From JAYSFC01 sp041913505 (GTDB lineage: Bacteria; Pseudomonadota; Gammaproteobacteria; Burkholderiales; Burkholderiaceae_C), in the NCBI GenBank assembly GCA_041913505.1, contig JAYSFC010000071.1, forward strand, positions 1 to 18,386: a stretch of 18,386 nucleotides of DNA. The letters run 5' to 3'. The translations under genes were made by a program, and so were the position numbers. Below the pieces are notes generated by a model that was given only the letters and a program-made list of their open reading frames with translations, did not search any database and was not told the DNA's origin. This document shows, one piece after another, positions 7,147 to 13,527 of this stretch (position 1 is the first letter of the stretch; each line of letters begins with the position of its first letter).

Positions 7147-7868
7147 ATCTGCAAACCACCATCAAAGTCGCCTGCTCGAATTGCAACCTGCGCGAACTCT
7201 GCATGCCCATGGGCCTGAATGAGCAGCAACTGCAGCGGGTCGATGAAATCGTTGCAACGCGCCGCAAGATCAAGCGCGGCGGCACGCTCTTTCGCAATGG
7301 CGAAGCCTTCACTTCGCTCTACGCCATCCGCACGGGCTTCTTCAAGACATGCGTGGCGACCGAAGACGGGCGCGACCAGGTGACCGGCTTTCAAATGGCG
7401 GGAGAAATCATCGGTCTCGACGGCATCGTGAACGATCACCATACCTGCGATGCCGTGGCGCTGGAAGATGCAGAGGTCTGCGTGATGCCCTTCGACCGCC
7501 TCGAAGAGCTGTCGCGCGAGGTCAACGCGCTACAGCACCATGTGCACAAGATCATGAGCCGCGAGATCGTGCGGGAGCACGGCGTCATGCTCCTACTGGG
7601 CAGCATGCGCGCCGAGGAACGCTTGGCCGCGTTCCTGCTCAACCTAGTGCAACGCCTGCATGCGCGCGGATTTTCGCAGTCGGAACTCGTGCTGCGCATG
7701 ACCCGTGAGGAAATCGGCAGCTACCTTGGGCTCAAGTTGGAAACCGTGAGCCGCACTTTCTCGAAATTCGTCGAGGAAGGCACTGTCGAAGTCAAGCAGC
7801 GCCATGTCAAGATCCTTGATACCGAGGCACTCAGGCGCCTCGTGAACAACCAGCAAGCCTGCCACTGA
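7143..7868 (+). CDS. fnr: FNR-type oxygen-sensing transcription factor
   Basis: A 241-residue CRP/FNR-family regulator that senses oxygen through a [4Fe-4S] cluster and activates anaerobic and microaerobic genes. The cluster cysteines are C11, C14 and C20 (spacing C-x2-C-x5-C) plus C113 in EVCVMPFD, equivalent to C20, C23, C29 and C122 of the E. coli protein. The C-terminal helix-turn-helix EEIGSYLGLKLETVSRTF carries the E..SR recognition residues that read TTGAT half-sites. That matches the boxes found in this window. The ATG at 7143 fits the usual N-terminus; a longer in-frame start at 6981 would run across the promoter and both FNR boxes and was rejected. The ribosome site is weak. The gene is divergent from hemN and convergent with the 98-residue protein gene. 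All four ligands are present, so this is FNR rather than a Dnr-like protein. Confidence 0.97.
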   Translation: MNLQTTIKVACSNCNLRELCMPMGLNEQQLQRVDEIVATRRKIKRGGTLFRNGEAFTSLYAIRTGFFKTCVATEDGRDQVTGFQMAGEIIGLDGIVNDHHTCDAVALEDAEVCVMPFDRLEELSREVNALQHHVHKIMSREIVREHGVMLLLGSMRAEERLAAFLLNLVQRLHARGFSQSELVLRMTREEIGSYLGLKLETVSRTFSKFVEEGTVEVKQRHVKILDTEALRRLVNNQQACH

Positions 7869-7891
7869 CCCACTGCAGGCTGCAGCAGTTC

Positions 7892-7920
7892 CACGCGCTC
7901 AGGGCTTTGCGCCCCGCGTG
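7892..7920. terminator. Imperfect hairpin between convergent fnr and the 98-residue protein gene
   Basis: CACGCG at 7892-7897 pairs with CGCGTG at 7915-7920, and GGGC at 7902-7905 pairs with GCCC at 7911-7914, leaving a four-base bulge and a short loop. It sits in the 56-base gap where the two transcripts meet. No T-tract follows on either strand, so it may only be a weak or Rho-assisted stop. Confidence 0.35.
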
Positions 7921-7924
7921 ACCG

Positions 7925-8221
7925 CTACTGGCAAGTGCCCGATACTTTGCGGCAGTCATCAGGCCGTTCGCCCGGAGGAACGGGGCAGCGGTTGAGCTCA
8001 AACGGCGACATGGCCAGCATGGTGGTGAGGGCGCTGGAGACCATCGCGATCCCCCAGAAAACAAAAAACGCCACGGTATAGACGCCTTGCCGCGACAAGG
8101 CCAGAGGCTGACCAAACCAGTGCAGGCCTTCGGGATCCACCAAGGCGAATACCACCATCTCCATCACACCCGCCATCAAGAACGCGGGCCAGGCAATCCA
8201 CATCAAGCGCTGTGTCCACAT
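7925..8221 (-). CDS. Uncharacterised two-helix membrane protein ending the cco assembly run
   Basis: A 98-residue protein with no family I can name. Hydrophobic helices lie at about residues 8-28 and 47-70, joined by a short loop (DPEGLHWFGQPLALSRQG). The tail (71-98) is hydrophilic and holds three cysteines at 79, 90 and 97, with several Arg/Lys residues. By the positive-inside rule both ends probably face the cytoplasm. The ATG at 8221 is well supported by a full AGGAGG ribosome site eight bases upstream; an in-frame TTG at 8260 was rejected. It follows ccoH by 63 bases on the same strand and is likely in the ccoGH transcript. I recall similar small proteins in the same place in related Burkholderiales, which would suggest an accessory role in oxidase assembly, but no function is shown. 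Confidence 0.8.
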   Translation of the reverse strand: MWTQRLMWIAWPAFLMAGVMEMVVFALVDPEGLHWFGQPLALSRQGVYTVAFFVFWGIAMVSSALTTMLAMSPFELNRCPVPPGERPDDCRKVSGTCQ

Positions 8222-8284
8222 ACGAAAGCCTCCTAGAGCACGGCGGATCTGAATGTCCAACTTCGCGAGCCGCCTAAAACCATC

Positions 8285-8566
8285 TTAGCGCGCGCGGCCT
8301 TGGTCCTCCACCGGCGTCACGGCATGGTTTCTACCAATGATGGCAGGCACCAAGCTCTTCTCCGGATGAGAAAGGGTTTGGTTGATCTCAACGCCACGGC
8401 GGTAATAGTCCTCCGCTATGACCGGATCTGGCTGACGGATGGCCAGCCACAGCGTTACGAAGCCCGCCACCACGACGATGGCCGGCCCGGCGATCAGCAT
8501 CCAGACATGGCCGAACTTCCACCAGGGCTTGGCGGTGGCTGGAGCGGCAGGAGACATAGCGGACAT
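8285..8566 (-). CDS. ccoH: CcoH/FixH-family cbb3 oxidase assembly protein
   Basis: A 93-residue protein with a single N-terminal membrane helix (about residues 21-42, from VWMLIAGPAIVVVAGF) and a short periplasmic part containing DYYRRGVEIN, the FixH family signature. CcoH stabilises the cbb3 oxidase subunits during assembly. It is shorter than the 150-170-residue FixH proteins of many proteobacteria, as the C-terminal periplasmic domain is almost absent. ATG at 8566 is preceded by GAGAG about ten bases upstream; an ATG three codons later (8557) is also possible. It follows ccoG by 68 bases, consistent with one operon. Confidence 0.85.
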   Translation of the reverse strand: MSAMSPAAPATAKPWWKFGHVWMLIAGPAIVVVAGFVTLWLAIRQPDPVIAEDYYRRGVEINQTLSHPEKSLVPAIIGRNHAVTPVEDQGRAR

Positions 8567-8634
8567 AGGCAAGTTTCTCTCGAAAACACGGTGCACGGTC
8601 AAGGCATCGCGGGGTTAGGTCGATGGCGCCCGCG

Positions 8635-10077
8635 TCAACGGGGCACGAGGAACACTGACTTCTCAGTCACACGCGCGGACGCAGAGCCCTGTGCCTCGAT
8701 GTCGAAGTGCACCACATGGGAACCGGCAGGCGCCGAGCCATAGGGGATCTGCAGGCGCACAGCTACCCAGCGCGCCTGTGCGGGCTCGATCTCGAATTCG
8801 GCATCCGACGCAACCTCAAGACCTTCAAGCCCATGGGCGGTGATGCGATAGCGCTGCGGTGCCTCGGTCGCATTCATGATCTGCAGGCGGTACACGTTCT
8901 CGAGTTTGCCGCCCGCCACGATGCGCGAGAGCGCCGCGCGGTCACGCACCACATCCACCTTGAGTGGCGTGCGTGCGACCAGGCTGGCGAGCATGGCAAC
9001 GCAGACCGCTGCCAGCACACAGGTGTAAATGAGCACCCGCGGACGCAGCACACGCCGCAACATCTGCATTTGGGTCCAACGGTTGGCCACACCATTCTGC
9101 GTCGAGAACCGGATGAGGCCTTGCGGATACTTCATCTTGTCCATGACGGTGTTGCACGCGTCCACGCACAGTCCACAGCCGATACATTCGTACTGCAGGC
9201 CGTTGCGGATGTCGATGCCTGTGGGGCAGACCTGCACACACAGCGTGCAGTCGATGCAATCACCCAACCCCTGGGCCTTGTGGTCGATGCTCTTGTTGCG
9301 CGGGCCGCGCGGCTCGCCGCGTGCGGGGTCGTAACTCACGACCAGCGTGTCCTTGTCGAACATCGCGCTCTGAAAGCGCGCATATGGGCACATGTACTTG
9401 CAGACCTGCTCGCGCATATAGCCCGCGTTGCCATAGGTCGCAAAACCGTAGAAGAACACCCAGAAAATCTGCCAACCGCCCTGGAAAGCCAGCAGCTCAG
9501 AGCCCAGTTCGCGAATGGGCACAAAGTAGCCCACAAAGGTGAAGCCAGTCCACAGCGCCACGGCCACCCAGATGATTTGCTTGGCCGTTTTCTTCCAGAC
9601 CTTCTCGAAGGTCCAGCCACTGTTGTCCAGCCGCATGCGGGCACTGCGGTCTCCCTCGACCTTGTGCTCGATCCACATGAAGATCTCGGTGTACACCGTC
9701 TGCGGGCAAGCGAAGCCACACCACAACCGCCCCGCCACGGCCGTGAACAGGAACAGCGACAGTGCCGAGATGATGAGCAGTCCCGTGAGATAGATGAAAT
9801 CCTGCGGGTACAGCACCAAGCCGAAAAGATAGAAGCGCCGCGCCTCCAGATCGAACAGCACCATTTGGCGCTGCCCCCACTCAAACCACGGCAAGCCGTA
9901 GAACACGATCTGTGTCAAAAATACCAGCGCCCAGCGCCACCGCGCGAACACACCGCTGATGGAGCGCGGGTAGATTTTCTTCTGGGATTCGTAGAACGAG
10001 CCTATTTCACCCTCGGCCGAAGATGCTGCAGGGGAAATCGGGATGACCTTGCGGGGTTTCCCATCGGGGGGCGTCAT
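8635..10077 (-). CDS. ccoG: CcoG/FixG/RdxA cbb3 oxidase accessory protein with two [4Fe-4S] motifs
   Basis: A 480-residue membrane ferredoxin of the CcoG (FixG/RdxA) family, described as a Cu(II) reductase that helps supply Cu(I) to the cbb3 oxidase. Membrane helices are visible at about residues 48-66, 82-115, 165-185, 203-218 and 346-367. Two ferredoxin motifs follow: CIDCTLCVQVC at 274-284 and CIGCGLCVDAC at 298-308. Extra conserved cysteines occur in WCGFACPQTVY and CKYMCPYARFQ. Residues beyond about 368 form the FixG C-terminal immunoglobulin-like domain. ATG at 10077 is used; a TTG two codons earlier is possible. It lies 68 bases downstream of ccoP, but a strong terminator intervenes, so read-through or an own promoter is needed. 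Confidence 0.95.
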   Translation of the reverse strand: MTPPDGKPRKVIPISPAASSAEGEIGSFYESQKKIYPRSISGVFARWRWALVFLTQIVFYGLPWFEWGQRQMVLFDLEARRFYLFGLVLYPQDFIYLTGLLIISALSLFLFTAVAGRLWCGFACPQTVYTEIFMWIEHKVEGDRSARMRLDNSGWTFEKVWKKTAKQIIWVAVALWTGFTFVGYFVPIRELGSELLAFQGGWQIFWVFFYGFATYGNAGYMREQVCKYMCPYARFQSAMFDKDTLVVSYDPARGEPRGPRNKSIDHKAQGLGDCIDCTLCVQVCPTGIDIRNGLQYECIGCGLCVDACNTVMDKMKYPQGLIRFSTQNGVANRWTQMQMLRRVLRPRVLIYTCVLAAVCVAMLASLVARTPLKVDVVRDRAALSRIVAGGKLENVYRLQIMNATEAPQRYRITAHGLEGLEVASDAEFEIEPAQARWVAVRLQIPYGSAPAGSHVVHFDIEAQGSASARVTEKSVFLVPR

Positions 10078-10112
10078 GGGCAATCTTCGCTTCTAGGGTA
10101 GAGATGAAACGC

Positions 10113-10138
10113 AAAAAGGCGGTGCCGCAGCACCGCCT
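10113..10138 (-). terminator. Intrinsic terminator after ccoP
   Basis: Read on the minus strand, GGCGGTGC and GCACCGCC form an eight-pair stem (10118-10137) with a four-base loop, immediately followed by TTTTT. This is a textbook Rho-independent terminator, eight bases past the ccoP stop codon and before ccoG. It should separate the structural genes from the assembly genes or lower expression of the latter. Confidence 0.9.
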
Positions 10139-10145
10139 CGGTTCT

Positions 10146-11060
10146 TCAGCGGGCTGCGCCCGGCTTGTTCGACAGGCCCCAAACGTAGGCCGTCAGCACG
10201 TTGATCTGCGCATCGGTAAGCTTACCCTCTTGCGCCGGCATCTGGTTGGTTTTGCCGTTGTTGATCATGGCGATGACAGCAGCCTCACCCCAGCCGTGCA
10301 GCCAGATATCGTCGGTCAGGTTAGGAGCACCGAGCGCCTGGTTGCCTTTGCCATCCATGCCGTGGCAGGCTGCGCAGGCCATGAACTTGGACTTGCCCAG
10401 CGAGGCGCGCAGTGAATCGTGCGGACTGCCCGAAAGGCTCAACACGTACTGCGCGAGGTTGCGCACGTCCTCGGGCGAGCCCACTGCCGCCGCCATGGGC
10501 GGCATGGCACCAATGCGGCCCTTGGTAATCGTTTCATGGATCTTGTCGGGCGTGCCGCCATGCAGCCAGTCACCGTCTGTGAGGTTCGGGAAACCCTTGC
10601 TGCCACGGGCATCCGAACCATGGCACTGCGCACAGTTGTTCATGAACAGACGCTCGCCAATCGCCATGGCCTGGGCATCACCCGCCATTTCCTCGGGCTT
10701 CATGCTCGCGAAACGCGCATACAGGGGCTCGAGTTCGGCATTGGCCTTGTTCACTTCGGCTTGGTACTGGCTCAGCTGGGTCCAACCCAGCTGGCCTGCA
10801 AACCTGCCCAGGCCCGGGTAGGCAGCAAGGTAGGACAGACCGAAGACGATGGTGATGACGAACAGCCACATCCACCAACGGGGCATGGGGTTGTTCATCT
10901 CCGTCAGGTCTTCGTCCCAGACGTGGCCCGTGGTGTTGTCGGCGGTCGCCTCGACCTTCTTGCGTGCCGTGATGATGAGCAGAAGCAGGCAGGCAATGAT
11001 GCCTACGACGGTGATTCCGGCCACGTACAACGACCAGAAATTGCTGGTGAAATCACTCAT
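10146..11060 (-). CDS. ccoP: cbb3 oxidase subunit III, dihaem cytochrome c
   Basis: A 304-residue membrane-anchored dihaem cytochrome c that passes electrons to CcoO and CcoN. Two membrane helices are seen at about residues 9-31 and 63-82, joined by a cytoplasmic segment with the usual DN.TGHVWDEDLTEMNNPMPRWW signature region. The periplasmic part has haem-binding motifs CAQCH at 143-147 and CAACH at 229-233. Likely axial methionines are M186 in GAMPPM and M274 in NQMPAQ. The ATG at 11060 has only a weak GAGA ribosome site and lies 24 bases after ccoQ. The gene closes the ccoNOQP operon and is followed by a strong terminator. Confidence 0.97.
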   Translation of the reverse strand: MSDFTSNFWSLYVAGITVVGIIACLLLLIITARKKVEATADNTTGHVWDEDLTEMNNPMPRWWMWLFVITIVFGLSYLAAYPGLGRFAGQLGWTQLSQYQAEVNKANAELEPLYARFASMKPEEMAGDAQAMAIGERLFMNNCAQCHGSDARGSKGFPNLTDGDWLHGGTPDKIHETITKGRIGAMPPMAAAVGSPEDVRNLAQYVLSLSGSPHDSLRASLGKSKFMACAACHGMDGKGNQALGAPNLTDDIWLHGWGEAAVIAMINNGKTNQMPAQEGKLTDAQINVLTAYVWGLSNKPGAAR

Positions 11061-11084
11061 GGTTTGTTCTCATTCTGGTAGTGG

Positions 11085-11222
11085 TCAGTCTTGTTCGAAA
11101 GGAAGCTGCGCGGCCTCTTCAAACCGCTCCCGGTTGCTGCGTGCATAGGCCCAGAGGGCGATGCCGACAAAGCAGCCAAACGAGAGCAGCGTGACGACGA
11201 TGCGCATCGTGGTGACGTCCAT
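11085..11222 (-). CDS. ccoQ: cbb3 oxidase small subunit CcoQ
   Basis: A 45-residue protein with one membrane helix (MRIVVTLLSFGCFVGIALWAY, about residues 6-26) and a charged tail (ARSNRERFEEAAQLPF), the normal form of CcoQ/FixQ, which stabilises the core oxidase complex. The ATG at 11222 has a GGGAGG ribosome site five bases upstream. It lies 16 bases after ccoO and 24 before ccoP. It is easily missed because of its size. The position and helix-tail plan make the call firm. Confidence 0.92.
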   Translation of the reverse strand: MDVTTMRIVVTLLSFGCFVGIALWAYARSNRERFEEAAQLPFEQD

Positions 11223-11238
11223 GATGGCCTCCCGGGTC

Positions 11239-11868
11239 TTACTTGAGGGCGCGACCCATCACCTGCAGGTAGGCAATGAGCGCCTCCATTTCGGTCTTGC
11301 CCTTGACCTCGCCAGCGGCGGCAGCGATTTGCTCATCGGTGTAGGGCACGCCCACGGTGCGCAGCGCCTTCATGCGCGGAGCGACGGCCGAGGCATCGAC
11401 CTGGTTCTTCTCCAGCCAGGGATAGGCAGGCATATTGGACTCGGGCACCACGTCACGCGGGTTGTTGAGGTGGATGCGATGCCATTCGTCGCTGTACTTG
11501 CCGCCCACGCGGTGCAGGTCCGGACCGGTGCGCTTGCTGCCCCACTGGAAGGGGTGGTCGTAGACGAACTCGCCGGCGACGGAGTAGTGGCCGTAGCGCA
11601 GCGTCTCGGCGCGGAAGGGACGGATCATCTGCGAGTGGCAGTTGTAGCAGCCTTCGCGCAGGTAGATGTCGCGCCCCATCAATGGCAGTGCAGCGTAAGG
11701 CTCCACGCCCTTGACCGGCTCGGTCGTGGAACGCTGGAAGAACAAGGGCACGATCTCGACCAGACCGCCGACCGCCACCACCAGGACGATGAGGACGATC
11801 ATCAGGAAGTTGTTGGTCTCGATCTTCTCGTGGCTGAAGCCGGTTGCTTCGCGGGTATTCTGTGACAT
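11239..11868 (-). CDS. ccoO: cbb3 oxidase subunit II, monohaem cytochrome c
   Basis: A 209-residue monohaem cytochrome c anchored by one helix (about residues 21-45). The haem motif CYNCH lies at residues 74-78 in the conserved REGCYNCHSQMIRPFRAE segment, and M146 in ESNMPAYPWL is the probable axial ligand. Its role is electron transfer from CcoP to the catalytic subunit. The ATG at 11868 has a GAGGAAA ribosome site. It follows ccoN by 18 bases, in the standard N-O-Q-P order. Confidence 0.97.
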   Translation of the reverse strand: MSQNTREATGFSHEKIETNNFLMIVLIVLVVAVGGLVEIVPLFFQRSTTEPVKGVEPYAALPLMGRDIYLREGCYNCHSQMIRPFRAETLRYGHYSVAGEFVYDHPFQWGSKRTGPDLHRVGGKYSDEWHRIHLNNPRDVVPESNMPAYPWLEKNQVDASAVAPRMKALRTVGVPYTDEQIAAAAGEVKGKTEMEALIAYLQVMGRALK

Positions 11869-11886
11869 GAATGTTTCCTCGCTATC

Positions 11887-13326
11887 TCAGGCGTGGGAAG
11901 GCTTGACGGCGGGGATGGCCACCTTGACCGAGCGCCCGGAAATCGCCGTCATCCAGACGTTCCAGGCCATGATGATCATGCCGGTCAGGTACAGCAGGCC
12001 GCCCAGCACGCGGATCACGTAGAAGGGATAGGTCGCCTTGACGCTCTCGACAAAGGTGTAGGTCAGCGTGCCGTCGGCGTTGACGGCGCGCCACATCAGA
12101 CCCTGCATGACGCCGGCAATCCACATGGCGGCGATGTACAGCACGATGCCGATGGTGGCCAGCCAGAAGTGCAGCTCGATGGCCTTGATGGAGTGCATCT
12201 TCTCGCGGCCGAACAGGCGCGGCACCAGGTAGTACAGCGAACCCATGGTGATCAGGCCCACCCAACCCAGGGCGCCGGAGTGCACGTGGCCCACGGTCCA
12301 ATCGGTGTAGTGCGACAGCGCGTTGACGGTCTTGATGGACATCATCGGGCCTTCGAACGTGGACATGCCGTAGAACGACAGCGACACGATCAGGAAGCGC
12401 AGGATGGGATCGTCACGCAGCTTGTGCCAGGCACCCGACAGCGTCATGATGCCGTTGATCATGCCGCCCCAGCTGGGAGCCAGCAGAATCAGCGAGAACA
12501 CCATGCCCACCGATTGCGTCCAGTCGGGCAGTGCGGTGTAGTGCAGGTGGTGAGGACCCGCCCACATGTACGTGAAGATCAGGGCCCAGAAGTGGACGAT
12601 GGACAGGCGATAGCTGTACACCGGGCGGCCGGCCTGCTTGGGGATGAAGTAGTACATCATGCCCAGGAAGCCTGCCGTAAGGAAGAAGCCCACTGCGTTA
12701 TGACCGTACCACCATTGCACCATGGCGTCCTGCACACCCGCATAGGCCGAGTAGCTCTTCATGAAGCCCGCTGGGATAGCAGCACTGTTGACGATGTGCA
12801 GCAAGGCCACGGCGATGATGAACGCGCCGAAGAACCAGTTGGCCACGTAGATATGCCGAACCTTGCGAATGCCGACGGTGCCGAAGAACACGATGGCATA
12901 AGACACCCAGACCACTGCGATCAGCAGATCGATAGGCCACTCCAATTCAGCATATTCCTTGCCCTGGGTATAGCCCAGCGGCAGGCTGATAGCGGCAGCC
13001 ACGATGACCGCCTGCCAGCCCCAGAACGTGAACGAGGCCAGCGGCCCCGCGAAAAGACGGACTTGGCCTGTGCGCTGCACCACGTAGTAGCTCGTGGCAA
13101 ACAACGCGCAACCGCCAAAGGCGAAGATCACCGCATTGGTATGCAAGGGACGCAAACGGCCATAGCTAAGCCAGGGAATGCCGAAGTTGAGCTCGGGCCA
13201 TGCGAGCTGGGCAGCGATAAATACGCCCACCAGCATGCCAACCACCCCCCATACCACGGCCATGATAGAAAACTGACGCACGACAGTGTCGTTGTAGTGC
13301 GCAGCATTTGTACTTGGAGAATCCAT
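11887..13326 (-). CDS. ccoN: cbb3 oxidase catalytic subunit I
   Basis: A 479-residue, twelve-helix haem-copper oxidase subunit of the C (cbb3) type that reduces oxygen to water with high affinity. Ligands can be placed: H62 in RPLHTNAV for low-spin haem b; H209 in WYGHNAVGF and H259-H260 in GPHHLHY for CuB; H347 and H349 in GHVHSG for the haems. Y253 in FTYMWAGPHH matches the cross-linked tyrosine of cbb3 enzymes. The ATG at 13326 has an AGAGGTG ribosome site; an in-frame extension to 13386 would start inside the FNR box and was rejected. Transcription probably starts near 13345 under FNR control. Confidence 0.98.
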   Translation of the reverse strand: MDSPSTNAAHYNDTVVRQFSIMAVVWGVVGMLVGVFIAAQLAWPELNFGIPWLSYGRLRPLHTNAVIFAFGGCALFATSYYVVQRTGQVRLFAGPLASFTFWGWQAVIVAAAISLPLGYTQGKEYAELEWPIDLLIAVVWVSYAIVFFGTVGIRKVRHIYVANWFFGAFIIAVALLHIVNSAAIPAGFMKSYSAYAGVQDAMVQWWYGHNAVGFFLTAGFLGMMYYFIPKQAGRPVYSYRLSIVHFWALIFTYMWAGPHHLHYTALPDWTQSVGMVFSLILLAPSWGGMINGIMTLSGAWHKLRDDPILRFLIVSLSFYGMSTFEGPMMSIKTVNALSHYTDWTVGHVHSGALGWVGLITMGSLYYLVPRLFGREKMHSIKAIELHFWLATIGIVLYIAAMWIAGVMQGLMWRAVNADGTLTYTFVESVKATYPFYVIRVLGGLLYLTGMIIMAWNVWMTAISGRSVKVAIPAVKPSHA

Positions 13327-13379
13327 CGGGCACCTCTTTGATTGCAGCGAAAGTGTTATTGAGCCAAGGCAAATCAGCG

Positions 13380-13393
13380 TTGACACACGTCAA
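13380..13393. promoter_or_regulatory. FNR box of the ccoNOQP operon, overlapping the ccoS stop
   Basis: TTGAC-ACAC-GTCAA is a perfectly symmetric FNR-type site centred at 13386.5. A class II promoter reading left would start near 13345, leaving a 19-base leader that includes the ccoN ribosome site; TAACAC or AACACT in the -10 position is a weak hexamer. The site covers the TGA stop codon of ccoS (13390-13392), so the regulator site and coding end share sequence. Confidence 0.82.
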
Positions 13394-13527
13394 CCGTCTC
13401 TCAAAATACGTTCCCCCTCCTGTTCGACACTATCGAACTGCCCCCGGTGCACGGCCCACCACAGGGCCCCCAGGATCACGAGCACCAGCGCCACAGACAA
13501 AGGGATCAGCAAATACAGGATGTCCAT
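13390..13527 (-). CDS. ccoS: CcoS-type cbb3 oxidase maturation protein
   Basis: A 45-residue protein of the CcoS/FixS family. It begins MDILYLLIPLSVALVLVI, one membrane helix, followed by LGALWWAVHRGQFDSVEQEGERIL, where the W.V..GQ(F/Y)D pattern is diagnostic. CcoS is needed to insert haem b and copper into CcoN. The ATG at 13527 shares its A with the TGA of ccoI, so translation is coupled. The 3' end lies within the FNR box that controls ccoN. In many genomes ccoIS lies after ccoNOQPGH; here it comes before. Confidence 0.93.
   Translation of the reverse strand: MDILYLLIPLSVALVLVILGALWWAVHRGQFDSVEQEGERILRDG

Noticed and set aside
8387..8402. TTGATCTCAA near the end of ccoH considered as an FNR site
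   Set aside because: The half-sites are not separated by four bases, and the position is coding.
8707..10101. Long open frame (464 codons) on the plus strand opposite ccoG
   Set aside because: It mirrors ccoG codon for codon in a high-GC gene, is rich in His/Arg/Gln without domain motifs, and the opposite strand encodes a clear conserved protein.
10264..10280. TTGATCATGGCGAT in ccoP considered as an FNR site
   Set aside because: The second half-site is absent and the location is inside coding sequence, far from any start.
11893..13341. Long open frame (482 codons) on the plus strand opposite ccoN
   Set aside because: The composition is typical of an antisense shadow, and ccoN on the other strand has all its metal ligands.
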